From a virus: 44,503 nucleotides of DNA. Positions 6,849-12,974 of this stretch are shown here, piece by piece (position 1 is the stretch's first letter; every line of letters starts with the position of its first letter). The notes below the pieces were generated by a model, which worked only from the letters and a program-made list of their open reading frames with translations, had not been told where the DNA came from and ran no database searches. The stretch covers positions 1 to 44,503 of IMG/VR virus record IMGVR_UViG_3300009553_000039, one strand, 5' to 3'. A program made the translations under genes and the position numbers.

Positions 6849-7228
6849 TTCTGAAGCCGTCGCAGCCGGGCCGCCAATCCCTCTATACCCGTTTCTACAA
6901 ATTCAGCCCACTTCACCCACTGATTCGGCCCGCCGCAGTAATCCCTGCGACCTTTGCACGTCCGATAATAAAATCCGCCCATGCCGCAATTGTCATGCAA
7001 GCCAAGGTAGAGAGTATCCGTGTGTAGCGTGTTATCCCCCGATACCGCGATACCGCCCGGATTCCAGCGAATATCGTATTCGCCTTTCGCCAGTCCCAGC
7101 GCTTCCGCCGTCGCCTTTAGAATCTTACGACCAAGCTTTTTGTATTCGTTTTTGGCAGCATCGTTATATCCCGCCGTTGACGAAAGTGCTGCGAATCTCG
7201 CCAGTATGGTTTTGTTTATCGTTGTCAT
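6845..7228 (-). CDS. Conserved hypothetical phage protein
   Basis: 127 aa. Distinct region 'YDIRWNPGGIAVSGDNTLHTDTLYLGL' followed by 'YRTCKGRRDYCGGPNQW', a pattern I recall in other phage hypothetical proteins. Several Cys, His and Asp residues are conserved-looking, but no catalytic set can be named. ATGA overlaps with both neighbours. Confidence 0.7.
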   Translation of the reverse strand: MTTINKTILARFAALSSTAGYNDAAKNEYKKLGRKILKATAEALGLAKGEYDIRWNPGGIAVSGDNTLHTDTLYLGLHDNCGMGGFYYRTCKGRRDYCGGPNQWVKWAEFVETGIEGLAARLRRLQK

Positions 7229-7407
7229 AAATATGCCATTGCTGGTTGACCGTTGACCAGCCCGTCAGCCGTTACTTGAATGTATCGCTTAAGCCCGTTA
7301 AACACTGCGCTCATGTAAACGACTGCCCGCGCCGTGTAATCAACTGCGAAACCCTTTTTCCGCATCCGATTCACTGCGATTAGTTGCTTTGGTTCTTGAT
7401 ACTTCAT
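7225..7407 (-). CDS. Hypothetical protein
   Basis: 60 aa, basic N-terminus (NRMRKKGFAVDYTARAVVYM) and a mixed C-terminus. The layout suggests a small nucleic-acid-binding or scaffold peptide but nothing is diagnostic. Start overlaps the stop of the 54-aa gene upstream. Confidence 0.55.
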   Translation of the reverse strand: MKYQEPKQLIAVNRMRKKGFAVDYTARAVVYMSAVFNGLKRYIQVTADGLVNGQPAMAYL

Positions 7408-7568
7408 GGTTTGTTAACGTTGTCTGAAATTTCGTCGTAGCGTTTCTTGCATTCCTGCGCCGCGTATCCCGCCGCGATCAATCGCGAACATCCGCGACTG
7501 TTGATGAAAAAGTTAATCAGCGCTTCAACTGCTTCCGCCTTGCGTTTCAAGTATTCCTTCTCACTCAT
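7404..7568 (-). CDS. 54-aa hypothetical helical peptide
   Basis: Short gene with ATG at 7568 overlapping the upstream stop and TGA overlapping the next ATG. Sequence is helical and charged (MSEKEYLKRKAEAVEAL), with two cysteines, and ends NVNKP. No family recognised. Its overlap geometry on both sides is the main support. Confidence 0.65.
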   Translation of the reverse strand: MSEKEYLKRKAEAVEALINFFINSRGCSRLIAAGYAAQECKKRYDEISDNVNKP

Positions 7569-7690
7569 GCGCTGACAACCTTTCGGTAATCCGACATCGC
7601 GGGCACTGGCTGAGGATCAAACATCGCGGCCAATGGAACGCCCACGAAAACCACTGCCGTCATCACTACCACTACCATCATCATTTCCAT
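7565..7690 (-). CDS. 41-aa single-pass membrane peptide
   Basis: ATG at 7690, 5 nt after an early -10 box. Residues 3-23 (MMMVVVVMTAVVFVGVPLAAM) form one hydrophobic helix; the C-terminus is polar. First gene of its transcript and likely leaderless. Could be a small inner-membrane modulator; function unknown. Confidence 0.6.
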   Translation of the reverse strand: MEMMMVVVVMTAVVFVGVPLAAMFDPQPVPAMSDYRKVVSA

Positions 7691-7695
7691 GCCTA

Positions 7696-7746
7696 ACCTT
7701 AGCACAATCGCTAATGCCTGCAAATGAACTATTTTCAACTATTTTC
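7696..7746 (-). promoter_or_regulatory. Early promoter, operator and upstream 10-bp tandem repeat
   Basis: Minus strand: TTGCAG, 16 bp, TAAGGT, 5 nt, ATG (7690). Operator TTAGCGATTGTGCTAA. Directly upstream of the -35 box (plus strand 7727-7746) lies AACTATTTTC twice in tandem, one helical turn apart. The same upstream repeat occurs at the promoter near 9700. Confidence 0.75.
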
Positions 7747-7992
7747 GAGGGCATTTTCCACGTCTGAACGAATCATTGCGAACACCGCAGCGTTGTAGCG
7801 TGGATCGGGATTTGCCTCGTATTCCCGGCCCGGCCCGGCAACGCCATACTTCGGCCTGAGCAGGCATGGACTTGGACGCGCCGCGCCGATGATGCTGTAT
7901 TTCTTGCCGGTCTCACGCTCGCGCACCATCCTTGTAATACGCTCGCGGAAGTCCGCTACGGTTTCTTGCGGTTTATATTTTGTGTCACTCAT
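7735..7992 (-). CDS. Hypothetical protein
   Basis: 85 aa from ATG at 7992 (ATGA overlap with the upstream stop). 'ETVADFRERITRMVRERETG' is a charged helix; the second half contains a Pro/Arg-rich loop and 'DPRYNAAVFAMIRSDVENAL'. No family recognised. Its stop codon lies within the tandem repeat of the next promoter. Confidence 0.6.
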   Translation of the reverse strand: MSDTKYKPQETVADFRERITRMVRERETGKKYSIIGAARPSPCLLRPKYGVAGPGREYEANPDPRYNAAVFAMIRSDVENALENS

Positions 7993-8177
7993 TGTATTGT
8001 ATCCTTCAATTCTGGAACTAACGCACGAACTTCCGGCATGATCCATGATCGCAGCCATAGCCTGCATTCCGCCTCTGCCTCATCACGCGTTATCTCGCGG
8101 CCCGGAAAACCTAATGACGGGCCTTGCCAAAGCATACGCATCAATTCTGCCGCTCGCTCTTTACGCGTTCCTCTCAT
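7989..8177 (-). CDS. Hypothetical protein
   Basis: 62 aa, basic helical N-terminus (MRGTRKERAAELMRML) and a helical C-terminus rich in Trp/Glu (RDEAEAECRLWLRSWIMPEVR). ATGA overlaps with both neighbours. Unknown. Confidence 0.55.
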   Translation of the reverse strand: MRGTRKERAAELMRMLWQGPSLGFPGREITRDEAEAECRLWLRSWIMPEVRALVPELKDTIQ

Positions 8178-8374
8178 AAAATCATCGCACCGTCGCCGAC
8201 CTGAAGCGCCGCGTAAAGTCGCTCATCCATATCGTCCATGCGCTCTTTGGCAGCCTTGCGCTTCAGCCCTTCGATTTCCCGAATCGCCTGCCCGTCCGTC
8301 AAATTGTAAGTCAGCCCGTAGTGCTGTTTAATCTTACGCTTCGCCATCGACATTTGAAGTGATGTCATAATCAT
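8174..8374 (-). CDS. Hypothetical protein
   Basis: 66 aa, two predicted helices separated by 'GLTYNLTDGQAI', strongly basic (KRKIKQ, KRKAAKERM). ATG at 8374 overlaps the stop of the 22-codon ORF. Unknown; may bind nucleic acid. Confidence 0.55.
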   Translation of the reverse strand: MIMTSLQMSMAKRKIKQHYGLTYNLTDGQAIREIEGLKRKAAKERMDDMDERLYAALQVGDGAMIL

Positions 8375-8439
8375 TTCTCGTTGCTGGGTTTCGGCGGCTC
8401 GGATGTGTCGCCGTTTTTTCGTGTGTAGGTTTTATTCAT
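8371..8439 (-). CDS. 22-codon ORF bridging two ATGA overlaps
   Basis: Reads MNKTYTRKNGDTSEPPKPSNEK. Its ATG overlaps the stop of the upstream gene and its TGA overlaps the next ATG. Such exact placement suggests it is translated, either as a tiny peptide or only to pass ribosomes to the next gene. Composition is polar and disordered. Confidence 0.4.
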   Translation of the reverse strand: MNKTYTRKNGDTSEPPKPSNEK

Positions 8440-8678
8440 ATCTTTTTATCCGGCATGCCGTAGATGCTTCCGCAGTATCGATTCCAGTGTTCAACTGAGC
8501 ACTCCCAGCGCCCGTGCATATAACCCGTTGTGACATCCACTGAGTTTGATTTAGGCCCGCGAAAAACGTTTCTGCCGTCTGTGAAGTAAACGAGATCGCC
8601 GACCAATCCGAGAAAGCCTTTGATTTTCTCGCCGTGGTCGTTGGTCGCTTCCACCATTTTATTTCCTCTCTCGCTCAC
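8436..8678 (-). CDS. Hypothetical beta-rich protein
   Basis: 80 aa from GTG at 8678, which lies 5 nt after the -10 box (leaderless); ATG at 8657 behind AGAGAGGA is an alternative giving 73 aa. Contains 'GFLGLVGDLVYFTDGRNVFRG', an SH3-like beta pattern, and 'MHGRWECSVEHW'. Function unknown. Confidence 0.65.
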   Translation of the reverse strand: MSERGNKMVEATNDHGEKIKGFLGLVGDLVYFTDGRNVFRGPKSNSVDVTTGYMHGRWECSVEHWNRYCGSIYGMPDKKI

Positions 8679-8683
8679 GCTTG

Positions 8684-8711
8684 AACTTAGCGCAATCGCT
8701 AAGCATTGCAA
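8684..8711 (-). promoter_or_regulatory. Early promoter with perfect-arm operator
   Basis: Minus strand: TTGCAA, 16 bp, TAAGTT, 5 nt, GTG (8678). The operator is TTAGCG-ATTG-CGCTAA, with perfect 6-bp inverted arms, the best palindrome of the set. The stop codon of the upstream gene (8699-8701) lies inside it. Confidence 0.8.
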
Positions 8712-8866
8712 GCACTGATTTGCTGCTGAATGTTCCTGAATATCTGCTTGGCTTCCCTCACTTCTGCCTCTGCCGCTTTGATCTGCGCCCGCGCATCCTT
8801 AATCCGTTCCGCTTCACAACTGGCGCGATACCGGAGCATGTCTAATTTGGTGATTGGTTTAATCAC
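8699..8866 (-). CDS. 55-aa coiled-coil peptide
   Basis: GTG start at 8866 overlapping the upstream TGA (GTGA). Residues 15-45 (EAERIKDARAQIKAAEAEV...) are a heptad-like charged helix. Stops within the operator of the next promoter. Unknown function, perhaps an oligomerising regulator. Confidence 0.6.
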   Translation of the reverse strand: MIKPITKLDMLRYRASCEAERIKDARAQIKAAEAEVREAKQIFRNIQQQISACNA

Positions 8867-9045
8867 GCGCCCATCCTTATCTCTGCCGCGCGCTCTGGAT
8901 CGCCGTTCTCAGCGAAGTAGCGCGCGATGTCGAAACGCTCTGAATGCTCGCGATCCGCGTAACCGTATTCCTCTACAGGATCGTAGTCCTCGCGGTCGTA
9001 ATCATCGCTAGCGCCCTCGTAGTCCATCTTGGAGTAGTATGCCAT
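8863..9045 (-). CDS. Very acidic small protein
   Basis: 60 aa with many Asp/Glu/Tyr (YEGASDDYDREDYDPVEEYGYADREH), then a helical 'FDIARYFAENGDPERAAEIR'. Strongly acidic small phage proteins often mimic DNA to block nucleases or repair enzymes; that is inference here. ATG at 9045, one base upstream of the previous stop region. Confidence 0.6.
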   Translation of the reverse strand: MAYYSKMDYEGASDDYDREDYDPVEEYGYADREHSERFDIARYFAENGDPERAAEIRMGA

Positions 9046-9046
9046 C

Positions 9047-9196
9047 TTACTTGCCTTTCTGTTTGCTGTTCACTGAATAAAGTGTCATTACCTTCGCTCG
9101 CTCTGCCGGAGTCGGCGGCCCTTTGGATTTTCGTGAGCATCGCTCCGAAAACTCATTCCATGCTTGAATTGATTTTCTGACTTCGTTTGCTATCAT
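9047..9196 (-). CDS. 49-aa hypothetical protein
   Basis: ATG at 9196, stop 9047-9049. 'SIQAWNEFSERCSRKSKGPPTPAERAKVM' looks like a structured helix-turn-helix-ish peptide. It overlaps the upstream gene by 44 nt in another frame, which is larger than usual here, so confidence is moderate. Confidence 0.5.
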   Translation of the reverse strand: MIANEVRKSIQAWNEFSERCSRKSKGPPTPAERAKVMTLYSVNSKQKGK

Positions 9197-9308
9197 GTTT
9201 CACCGTCGCTGTTACTTTGGCCTGCGCTTCCTTGGCCCACGCTCCCGAATCCTTGCACGGCCCGCCGCATACCGGGCACTTGATTAGATATTTCGTCACT
9301 TCGTTCAT
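9153..9308 (-). CDS. 51-aa zinc-finger-like protein
   Basis: ATG at 9308 shares a base with the upstream stop (TGATG). CPVCGGPC at residues 11-18 is a metal-binding knuckle; the rest is basic and helical. The end overlaps the 49-aa gene. Unknown function. Confidence 0.55.
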   Translation of the reverse strand: MNEVTKYLIKCPVCGGPCKDSGAWAKEAQAKVTATVKHDSKRSQKINSSME

Positions 9309-9505
9309 CACATCATCAACAGGCATTCCTCTGCCCCGTAAACTTTCATTTCGCCGCAGTTCTCGCACTTGTAACCCCTCGCGTCCGGTTCGCATCCATC
9401 TTGCTTGTATCCGCACGCCAAGCAGAAACCGGGGAAACCGTCACCCGTCATCGCTCGTTGCGCCGCCGCCAGCACACGCTCAATTGTCAGTTTTTGTGTT
9501 TTCAT
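9308..9505 (-). CDS. Zinc-ribbon protein
   Basis: 65 aa. Helical N-terminus, then CLACG...C and CENCG near residues 28-52, a classic two-knuckle zinc ribbon. Could bind DNA, RNA or a protein partner. ATG at 9505 is 3 nt after the stop of the 59-aa gene. Confidence 0.65.
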   Translation of the reverse strand: MKTQKLTIERVLAAAQRAMTGDGFPGFCLACGYKQDGCEPDARGYKCENCGEMKVYGAEECLLMM

Positions 9506-9508
9506 ATT

Positions 9509-9688
9509 TTAGTAGTCGCTCGCTTCCCCGAATTTTACGAAGTTGGGCGCATCAGGATCAGGGACTATTTTATCGATCAATTTATCGACTGCCCCGTTCA
9601 TGTAGGCGACGATTACCGGGATGTAAACCGTCGCGAACACCGCAAACATCGTCATCGTTTTCACTGATTCACTTAATGTCTCACTCAC
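9509..9688 (-). CDS. 59-aa single-pass membrane protein
   Basis: GTG at 9688, 6 nt after a -10 box (leaderless). Residues about 12-32 (MTMFAVFATVYIPVIVAYM) are a transmembrane helix; the C-terminal tail is acidic. First gene of a transcript. Function unknown, probably a membrane modulator. Confidence 0.65.
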   Translation of the reverse strand: MSETLSESVKTMTMFAVFATVYIPVIVAYMNGAVDKLIDKIVPDPDAPNFVKFGEASDY

Positions 9689-9694
9689 AAGTGA

Positions 9695-9740
9695 ACATTA
9701 GCACTACTACCAAGTATGCAACAACTATTTTCAACTATTT
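9695..9740 (-). promoter_or_regulatory. Early promoter, operator and upstream tandem repeat
   Basis: Minus strand: TTGCAT, 15 bp, TAATGT, 6 nt, GTG (9688). Operator TTGGTAGTAGTGCTAA (plus strand 9698-9713). Upstream (9723-9740) lie two copies of AACTATTT 10 bp apart, as at the promoter near 7700. Confidence 0.75.
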
Positions 9741-9782
9741 GTGCCTGTAGAGGCTGCTGAATCTGAGGCACTTACGACGAAT

Positions 9783-9798
9783 GTATCGATGTCGATAC
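9783..9798. repeat. 16-bp palindrome copy (GTATCGATGTCGATAC)
   Basis: Exact copy, TG-centre orientation, in an intergenic spacer with no coding constraint. Confidence 0.9.
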
Positions 9799-9830
9799 CG
9801 AATTTTGACATGGCGCGGCCCACCGATAGA

Positions 9831-9860
9831 TAAGGCAACGCACCGTGATGCGCTGTCTTA
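9831..9860 (-). terminator. Possible hairpin terminator
   Basis: Minus-strand arms TAAGACAGCGCA and TGCGTTGCCTTA with a 6-nt loop pair over 12 positions with one mismatch and one G-U. It lies about 60 nt downstream of a gene end, but no U-run follows, so termination may be Rho-type or the hairpin may protect mRNA ends. Confidence 0.4.
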
Positions 9861-9918
9861 TGGCGGACGAAACCGTACTCCGCTTCGTTTACGATCTAAA
9901 TTAGAATCGAAGGGCCAT

Positions 9919-10095
9919 TCACTTTTTCGCCTTGCCGTGTTTGCCGATCCTCGCAAGACGCTTACCCTCTTGCTCACTCAAAATCCTTGTGCGCTCGCCA
10001 CGCAGATTGATAACGTTCTGGAAATATCCACGCCAGCTTGTAGGCCGTTTTTCTTCGGCCTTAACCTTGGACGTGAAATATGGATCAAACGGCAT
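9919..10095 (-). CDS. Basic small protein
   Basis: 58 aa from ATG at 10095, overlapping the end of the upstream gene by 11 nt. Sequence is Lys/Arg-rich throughout, with 'SWRGYFQNVINLRGERTRILSEQEGKRLARIGK'. Likely nucleic-acid binding by composition; family unknown. Confidence 0.55.
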   Translation of the reverse strand: MPFDPYFTSKVKAEEKRPTSWRGYFQNVINLRGERTRILSEQEGKRLARIGKHGKAKK

Positions 10096-10249
10096 TGGTC
10101 GCCCTGACGTTGCCGTCGCTGTCAATCACTTTCGATTCGTTGTACTCGTTCAGCACGGCCCGCAGGAAGTCTATTAAGTTCGTTTCCGCGCCGCATTTCA
10201 AGCAAACGTTTTTACGCCCGCACAGTTCGCATTCTCCGTTGTTGTTCAT
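10085..10249 (-). CDS. 54-aa zinc-finger peptide
   Basis: ATG at 10249 overlaps the stop of the sigma-like gene. CELCG and CLKCG (residues 7-21) form a four-cysteine zinc site, followed by a helix 'NLIDFLRAVLNEYNESK'. Unknown, plausibly an interaction or DNA-binding module. Confidence 0.65.
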   Translation of the reverse strand: MNNNGECELCGRKNVCLKCGAETNLIDFLRAVLNEYNESKVIDSDGNVRATNAV

Positions 10250-10455
10250 TTTGTGATGATGCTTAGTGCTTCCGATAATTTCTTGTCACAGTACAGCTTC
10301 ACTCTGATCTTGCGAATCGCGCGCTGCTCAATACGCCAGATCGCCTGCCACGAACAATCGCAGTAAGCCGCTATGTCTTTGTGCTCTCGCGGCACTCCGT
10401 AACGCGAATGCAATGCGCTTACAGCAAGCCCAAGGTCTATACTTGATTTGCTCAT
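10246..10455 (-). CDS. Sigma-70 region-4-like HTH protein
   Basis: 69 aa. 'YGVPREHKDIAAYCDCSWQAIWRIEQRAIRKIRVKL' follows the sigma region-4 pattern (dIA.yc..s...v.rIe.rAlrKlR), which contacts the -35 box. It lacks region 2, so it may act as an anti-sigma-like or co-activator of host RNA polymerase, or simply as an HTH regulator. Sits in the early block; ATGA overlaps on both sides. Confidence 0.7.
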   Translation of the reverse strand: MSKSSIDLGLAVSALHSRYGVPREHKDIAAYCDCSWQAIWRIEQRAIRKIRVKLYCDKKLSEALSIITK

Positions 10456-10817
10456 TGCGCCAGATAATCCCGCCGCAGCTTCGATTCAGCGTATCGTTGC
10501 CAGTTCTTTAACATCGACACTGCGTTGCGTTTCAATTCCTCAGCCGTATCCCGCTCGCCTTGCGTGACTGTATCCATGATATTCAGGGCATCGATTGATC
10601 CAACTAGTTTACCCGCCGTTTTCAATGCCTGTATATCCTCGTTTAATTGCAGCGCCGCCACTGGCGTTTCTCGCTGTACGATCGCCTGTGCGGGCTTGGA
10701 CGCAGCCGGAGCGTGCTGGCGGACATGAGCGCCCTGCCGCGCATTCTGGCGCGATTCTCGCCGTCGCGCTGGTTGTTTCCGTAGTTCTTTGTCACGCCTG
10801 CTGAATACTCGCGCCAT
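10452..10817 (-). CDS. Basic hypothetical protein
   Basis: 121 aa. First 50 residues are Arg/Gln/Ala-rich and disordered; residues about 55-121 are helical (LNEDIQALKTAGKLVGSIDALNIMDTV ...). May bind nucleic acid through its N-terminus. ATGA overlap with the sigma-like gene. Unknown family. Confidence 0.55.
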   Translation of the reverse strand: MARVFSRRDKELRKQPARRRESRQNARQGAHVRQHAPAASKPAQAIVQRETPVAALQLNEDIQALKTAGKLVGSIDALNIMDTVTQGERDTAEELKRNAVSMLKNWQRYAESKLRRDYLAQ

Positions 10818-11208
10818 TGCCGTTGTGTCCGTTTATGTGCAGCCGGGCGACCGTGTAATCGTGAAGCTTTAGCCGTTGCACTGCGAACGCTTTTTCTGGA
10901 TAGGACTTAAAGCGCACGTCGATCTCAATTGATTCGCGGGCTTTGTTCTCTGGCTGGTTAATCCACCATCTTAAGTAATCATCCGGCACGAGTGCCAGCA
11001 GTTCGCCCTTGTACTGCTTGCCGATTGGCATAAGCGAATCGTCCGTGTAAGGCCCACGTCTGTCTATCGCATCGCTGCGAAGCTTGATGATCTCGGTGCG
11101 TGCTTGCTGTAATTCATCTAGCAAGTTCGTAATGATCTTGGATGCGACGTTATTCGGATGCTTCGCCGCCAGCGCCTTGTATTCTTTGATCTGCGCCAGC
11201 GTTAGCAT
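10792..11208 (-). CDS. Hypothetical protein
   Basis: 138 aa. N-terminal helices (LTLAQIKEYKALAAKHPNN, LLDELQQARTEIIKL) then a beta-containing C-terminal half including YLRWWINQPENKARESIEIDVRF. No family recognised. Overlaps the next gene by 26 nt. Confidence 0.6.
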   Translation of the reverse strand: MLTLAQIKEYKALAAKHPNNVASKIITNLLDELQQARTEIIKLRSDAIDRRGPYTDDSLMPIGKQYKGELLALVPDDYLRWWINQPENKARESIEIDVRFKSYPEKAFAVQRLKLHDYTVARLHINGHNGNGASIQQA

Positions 11209-11414
11209 TCGATTACCCTGCCGCCAGCAAATCCTCGTAGGAATTCCGTTCCTACGGGATTGGTCGCCAGACGTGAAAATAAATCGTCGTACTCAAATAC
11301 CTTGGCGGATTTCTTTTGCTTCGTAAAAACGAAATGCCATTTCACTGTCTCTAGTCCCGTGCTCTCAACACCCTCAACATAATCGCCTTCGCGATCTTGA
11401 AGGATATAACTCAT
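11202..11414 (-). CDS. Hypothetical protein
   Basis: 70 aa, begins MSYILQDREGDYVEGVES, with 'VFTKQKKSAKVFEYDDLFSRL' and a C-terminal 'FLRGFAGGRVIEC'. ATGA overlap with the upstream gene. Unknown. Confidence 0.55.
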   Translation of the reverse strand: MSYILQDREGDYVEGVESTGLETVKWHFVFTKQKKSAKVFEYDDLFSRLATNPVGTEFLRGFAGGRVIEC

Positions 11415-11878
11415 ACAGGTTTCGCCCCGTTTCCTTCCTTGGTCGCCGTCGCGGGCTTAACCTTCCTGCGCCGTGGCTTTTTCGGTTTCTCTGCCTTACC
11501 CTTGCCTGCCACAGCAAGCACAACATCGTTAGTATGCATCGATGGATCAACGCGTAACGCTTCAAACACAAACATATCGTGGTATGCCATTGCCTCTACA
11601 AAATCCTTGGTGGTTTTAAGCGTGCCGCTAATAATCGCTGGCTTTGCTTTCATGTCCGCCCGTCGCCTATTTATTTCACTCACGACTAACCCTAAATACT
11701 GCCGAAGATTGGCCGGGCTTACACCGTCACACGACATTTCCAGTTCCTTGTCGCCACGATGGACGTGCAAACGTGTGCCGTATTGCATGCCGCCTTTCTT
11801 GCGGGCTTTCTCCCATTTCATCACAGTTAATACCGCGCCCTCTGGCAAGGTTGTTGTTTCTTGTGCTGTTACTGTCAT
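11411..11878 (-). CDS. Hypothetical protein with basic tail
   Basis: 155 aa. Beta-rich first half (TRLHVHRGDKELEMSCDGV), a helical middle, and a disordered Lys-rich C-terminus (KAEKPKKPRRRKVKPATATK) that suggests nucleic-acid binding. Family unknown. Coupled on both sides by ATGA overlaps. Confidence 0.6.
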   Translation of the reverse strand: MTVTAQETTTLPEGAVLTVMKWEKARKKGGMQYGTRLHVHRGDKELEMSCDGVSPANLRQYLGLVVSEINRRRADMKAKPAIISGTLKTTKDFVEAMAYHDMFVFEALRVDPSMHTNDVVLAVAGKGKAEKPKKPRRRKVKPATATKEGNGAKPV

Positions 11879-12069
11879 GTGTCTATTGCTTCCTGTATAG
11901 CTTCTCTCAGAGTTGGGCGTGTCGGCTGTACGACAATTCGCTTATCGTCAACCTTGATAAATCGCTGAACTGTCCAGCTAATAACTACCTCGCCGCGCTT
12001 ATCGCGAGTAGGCCACACCTGCGCGCCTACGGCTTCAACCCAATCCAGTAGCGCTGTATCGCTTAACAT
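11875..12069 (-). CDS. Hypothetical protein
   Basis: 64 aa. 'LSDTALLDWVEAVGAQVWPTRDKRGEVVISWTVQRF' followed by a helical C-terminus (TLREAIQEAI). Two GC-rich neighbours couple to it. Not recognised. Confidence 0.55.
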   Translation of the reverse strand: MLSDTALLDWVEAVGAQVWPTRDKRGEVVISWTVQRFIKVDDKRIVVQPTRPTLREAIQEAIDT

Positions 12070-12287
12070 GCCTTGCCTTTCATTGCTACAATCATAGGTA
12101 GCCTTCCTTGCCGCCGTCGCTTAAGGGCTTCCCTATAGTGAGCGCATGTGCTGAATGGATGTGTAAAGTCGTATGCCTCACAGCTACAGCCCTGATCTTC
12201 GCCTAACAAGCTTAGGATGTGTGTTACTTCCGGCCTTGTACGGCTCTTAACCAAGTAAGTTCCGATGTCAAAGGGTTGGAATGTCAT
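12063..12287 (-). CDS. SWIM zinc-finger protein
   Basis: 74 aa. 'CSCEAYDFTHPFSTCAHY' gives the C-x-C-x(n)-C-x-H signature of SWIM zinc fingers, used in DNA- or protein-binding. It follows an N-terminal 'YLVKSRTRPEVTHIL' beta unit typical of this fold. The rest is basic. Role probably DNA metabolism; partner unknown. Confidence 0.7.
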   Translation of the reverse strand: MTFQPFDIGTYLVKSRTRPEVTHILSLLGEDQGCSCEAYDFTHPFSTCAHYREALKRRRQGRLPMIVAMKGKAC

Positions 12288-12496
12288 TTCTCCAAAGCCT
12301 GCCTAAGCACGAACGTAGATCGATCCAGTGATAGCGATAACCGATCCTGAGCGTCGATAGCCGCCCTCTGTTGGGTAATCTGTATCCGGGCTGTTTCTTC
12401 CTTCTGATTAGTAATAGTGATCCATGTCCAGCACGGACAAGCTACGCACCACATTATTGTGCAAGCTATGACGTAAACTACTTCTCTTAATTTCAT
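12284..12496 (-). CDS. Single-pass membrane protein
   Basis: 70 aa from ATG at 12496 (TAATG overlap). Residues 4-26 (LREVVYVIACTIMWCVACPCW) form an N-terminal membrane helix; the rest is a coiled helix (EETARIQITQQRAAIDAQDRLSLSLD). Resembles the layout of an i-spanin or a membrane anchor, but it lies in the early region, so a lysis role is unlikely. Confidence 0.6.
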   Translation of the reverse strand: MKLREVVYVIACTIMWCVACPCWTWITITNQKEETARIQITQQRAAIDAQDRLSLSLDRSTFVLRQALEK

Positions 12497-12756
12497 TACA
12501 TTAGTTGTTTTTGAGGTAATTCGATCCACTGACTGTCATCGCATCCAAACCTACCCTTCGGAGTTATTACTTGCCGAAATAACCAACCCCCGCCGTCGCC
12601 GCTCACGTAATAACGCCTACCGCCCGGCCCTTCTACTAGTAGCCACTCTTGCGGTATCGATATGTAGATATAGCCCGGTGGTAACTGCGGTAAGTTACAG
12701 CGCAAAATGCTACCCCACAAAATTGCGGGTTTCTTCCCTACATAGATGTAGCTCAT
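12496..12756 (-). CDS. Hypothetical beta-rich protein
   Basis: 86 aa from ATG at 12756, overlapping the upstream stop. Proline/aromatic-rich (LPPGYIYISIPQEWLLVEG, GGRRYYVSGDGGGWLFRQV), likely all-beta. Family unknown. Confidence 0.55.
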   Translation of the reverse strand: MSYIYVGKKPAILWGSILRCNLPQLPPGYIYISIPQEWLLVEGPGGRRYYVSGDGGGWLFRQVITPKGRFGCDDSQWIELPQKQLM

Positions 12757-12974
12757 GGTCGATGGTCTATTACAATATCCGGGCAATCAGTTTCCAGTGA
12801 GTTAAAGTGTTCGATGATATACAGCCGCACGGGATCGCTCCGGTTACTCGCGGTATCTCTCCACATGCCGTTATTCCACAGCCAGAGAAGATAACTCGCT
12901 GGCACGTCGCGCATCTTTGCACCCGAGTACTTGCCGAAAGTAATTTCATCGTCATGCGTAAAGGCACTGCTCAC
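12753..12974 (-). CDS. DUF3820-like small protein
   Basis: 73 aa. 'ITFGKYSGAKMRDVPASYLLWLWNNG' is the core of DUF3820 (FGKy.G..m.dvP..YL.Wl), a small family found in phages and near exonuclease genes. Precise role unknown. ATGA overlaps with both neighbours. Confidence 0.75.
   Translation of the reverse strand: MSSAFTHDDEITFGKYSGAKMRDVPASYLLWLWNNGMWRDTASNRSDPVRLYIIEHFNSLETDCPDIVIDHRP

Larger units (their letters stand above)
9741..9918. other. Non-coding spacer with palindrome and hairpin
   Basis: No credible gene on either strand. It holds one exact 16-bp palindrome (9783-9798) and a 12-bp imperfect hairpin (9831-9860) just after the end of the 58-aa gene. It is the longest gap in the left half and separates two transcription blocks. 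Confidence 0.6.

Noticed and set aside
12284-12496. Assigning the 70-aa membrane protein as a spanin
   Set aside because: It has a suitable helix and coiled tail but lies in the early block far from the holin and lysin, so the layout alone is not enough.
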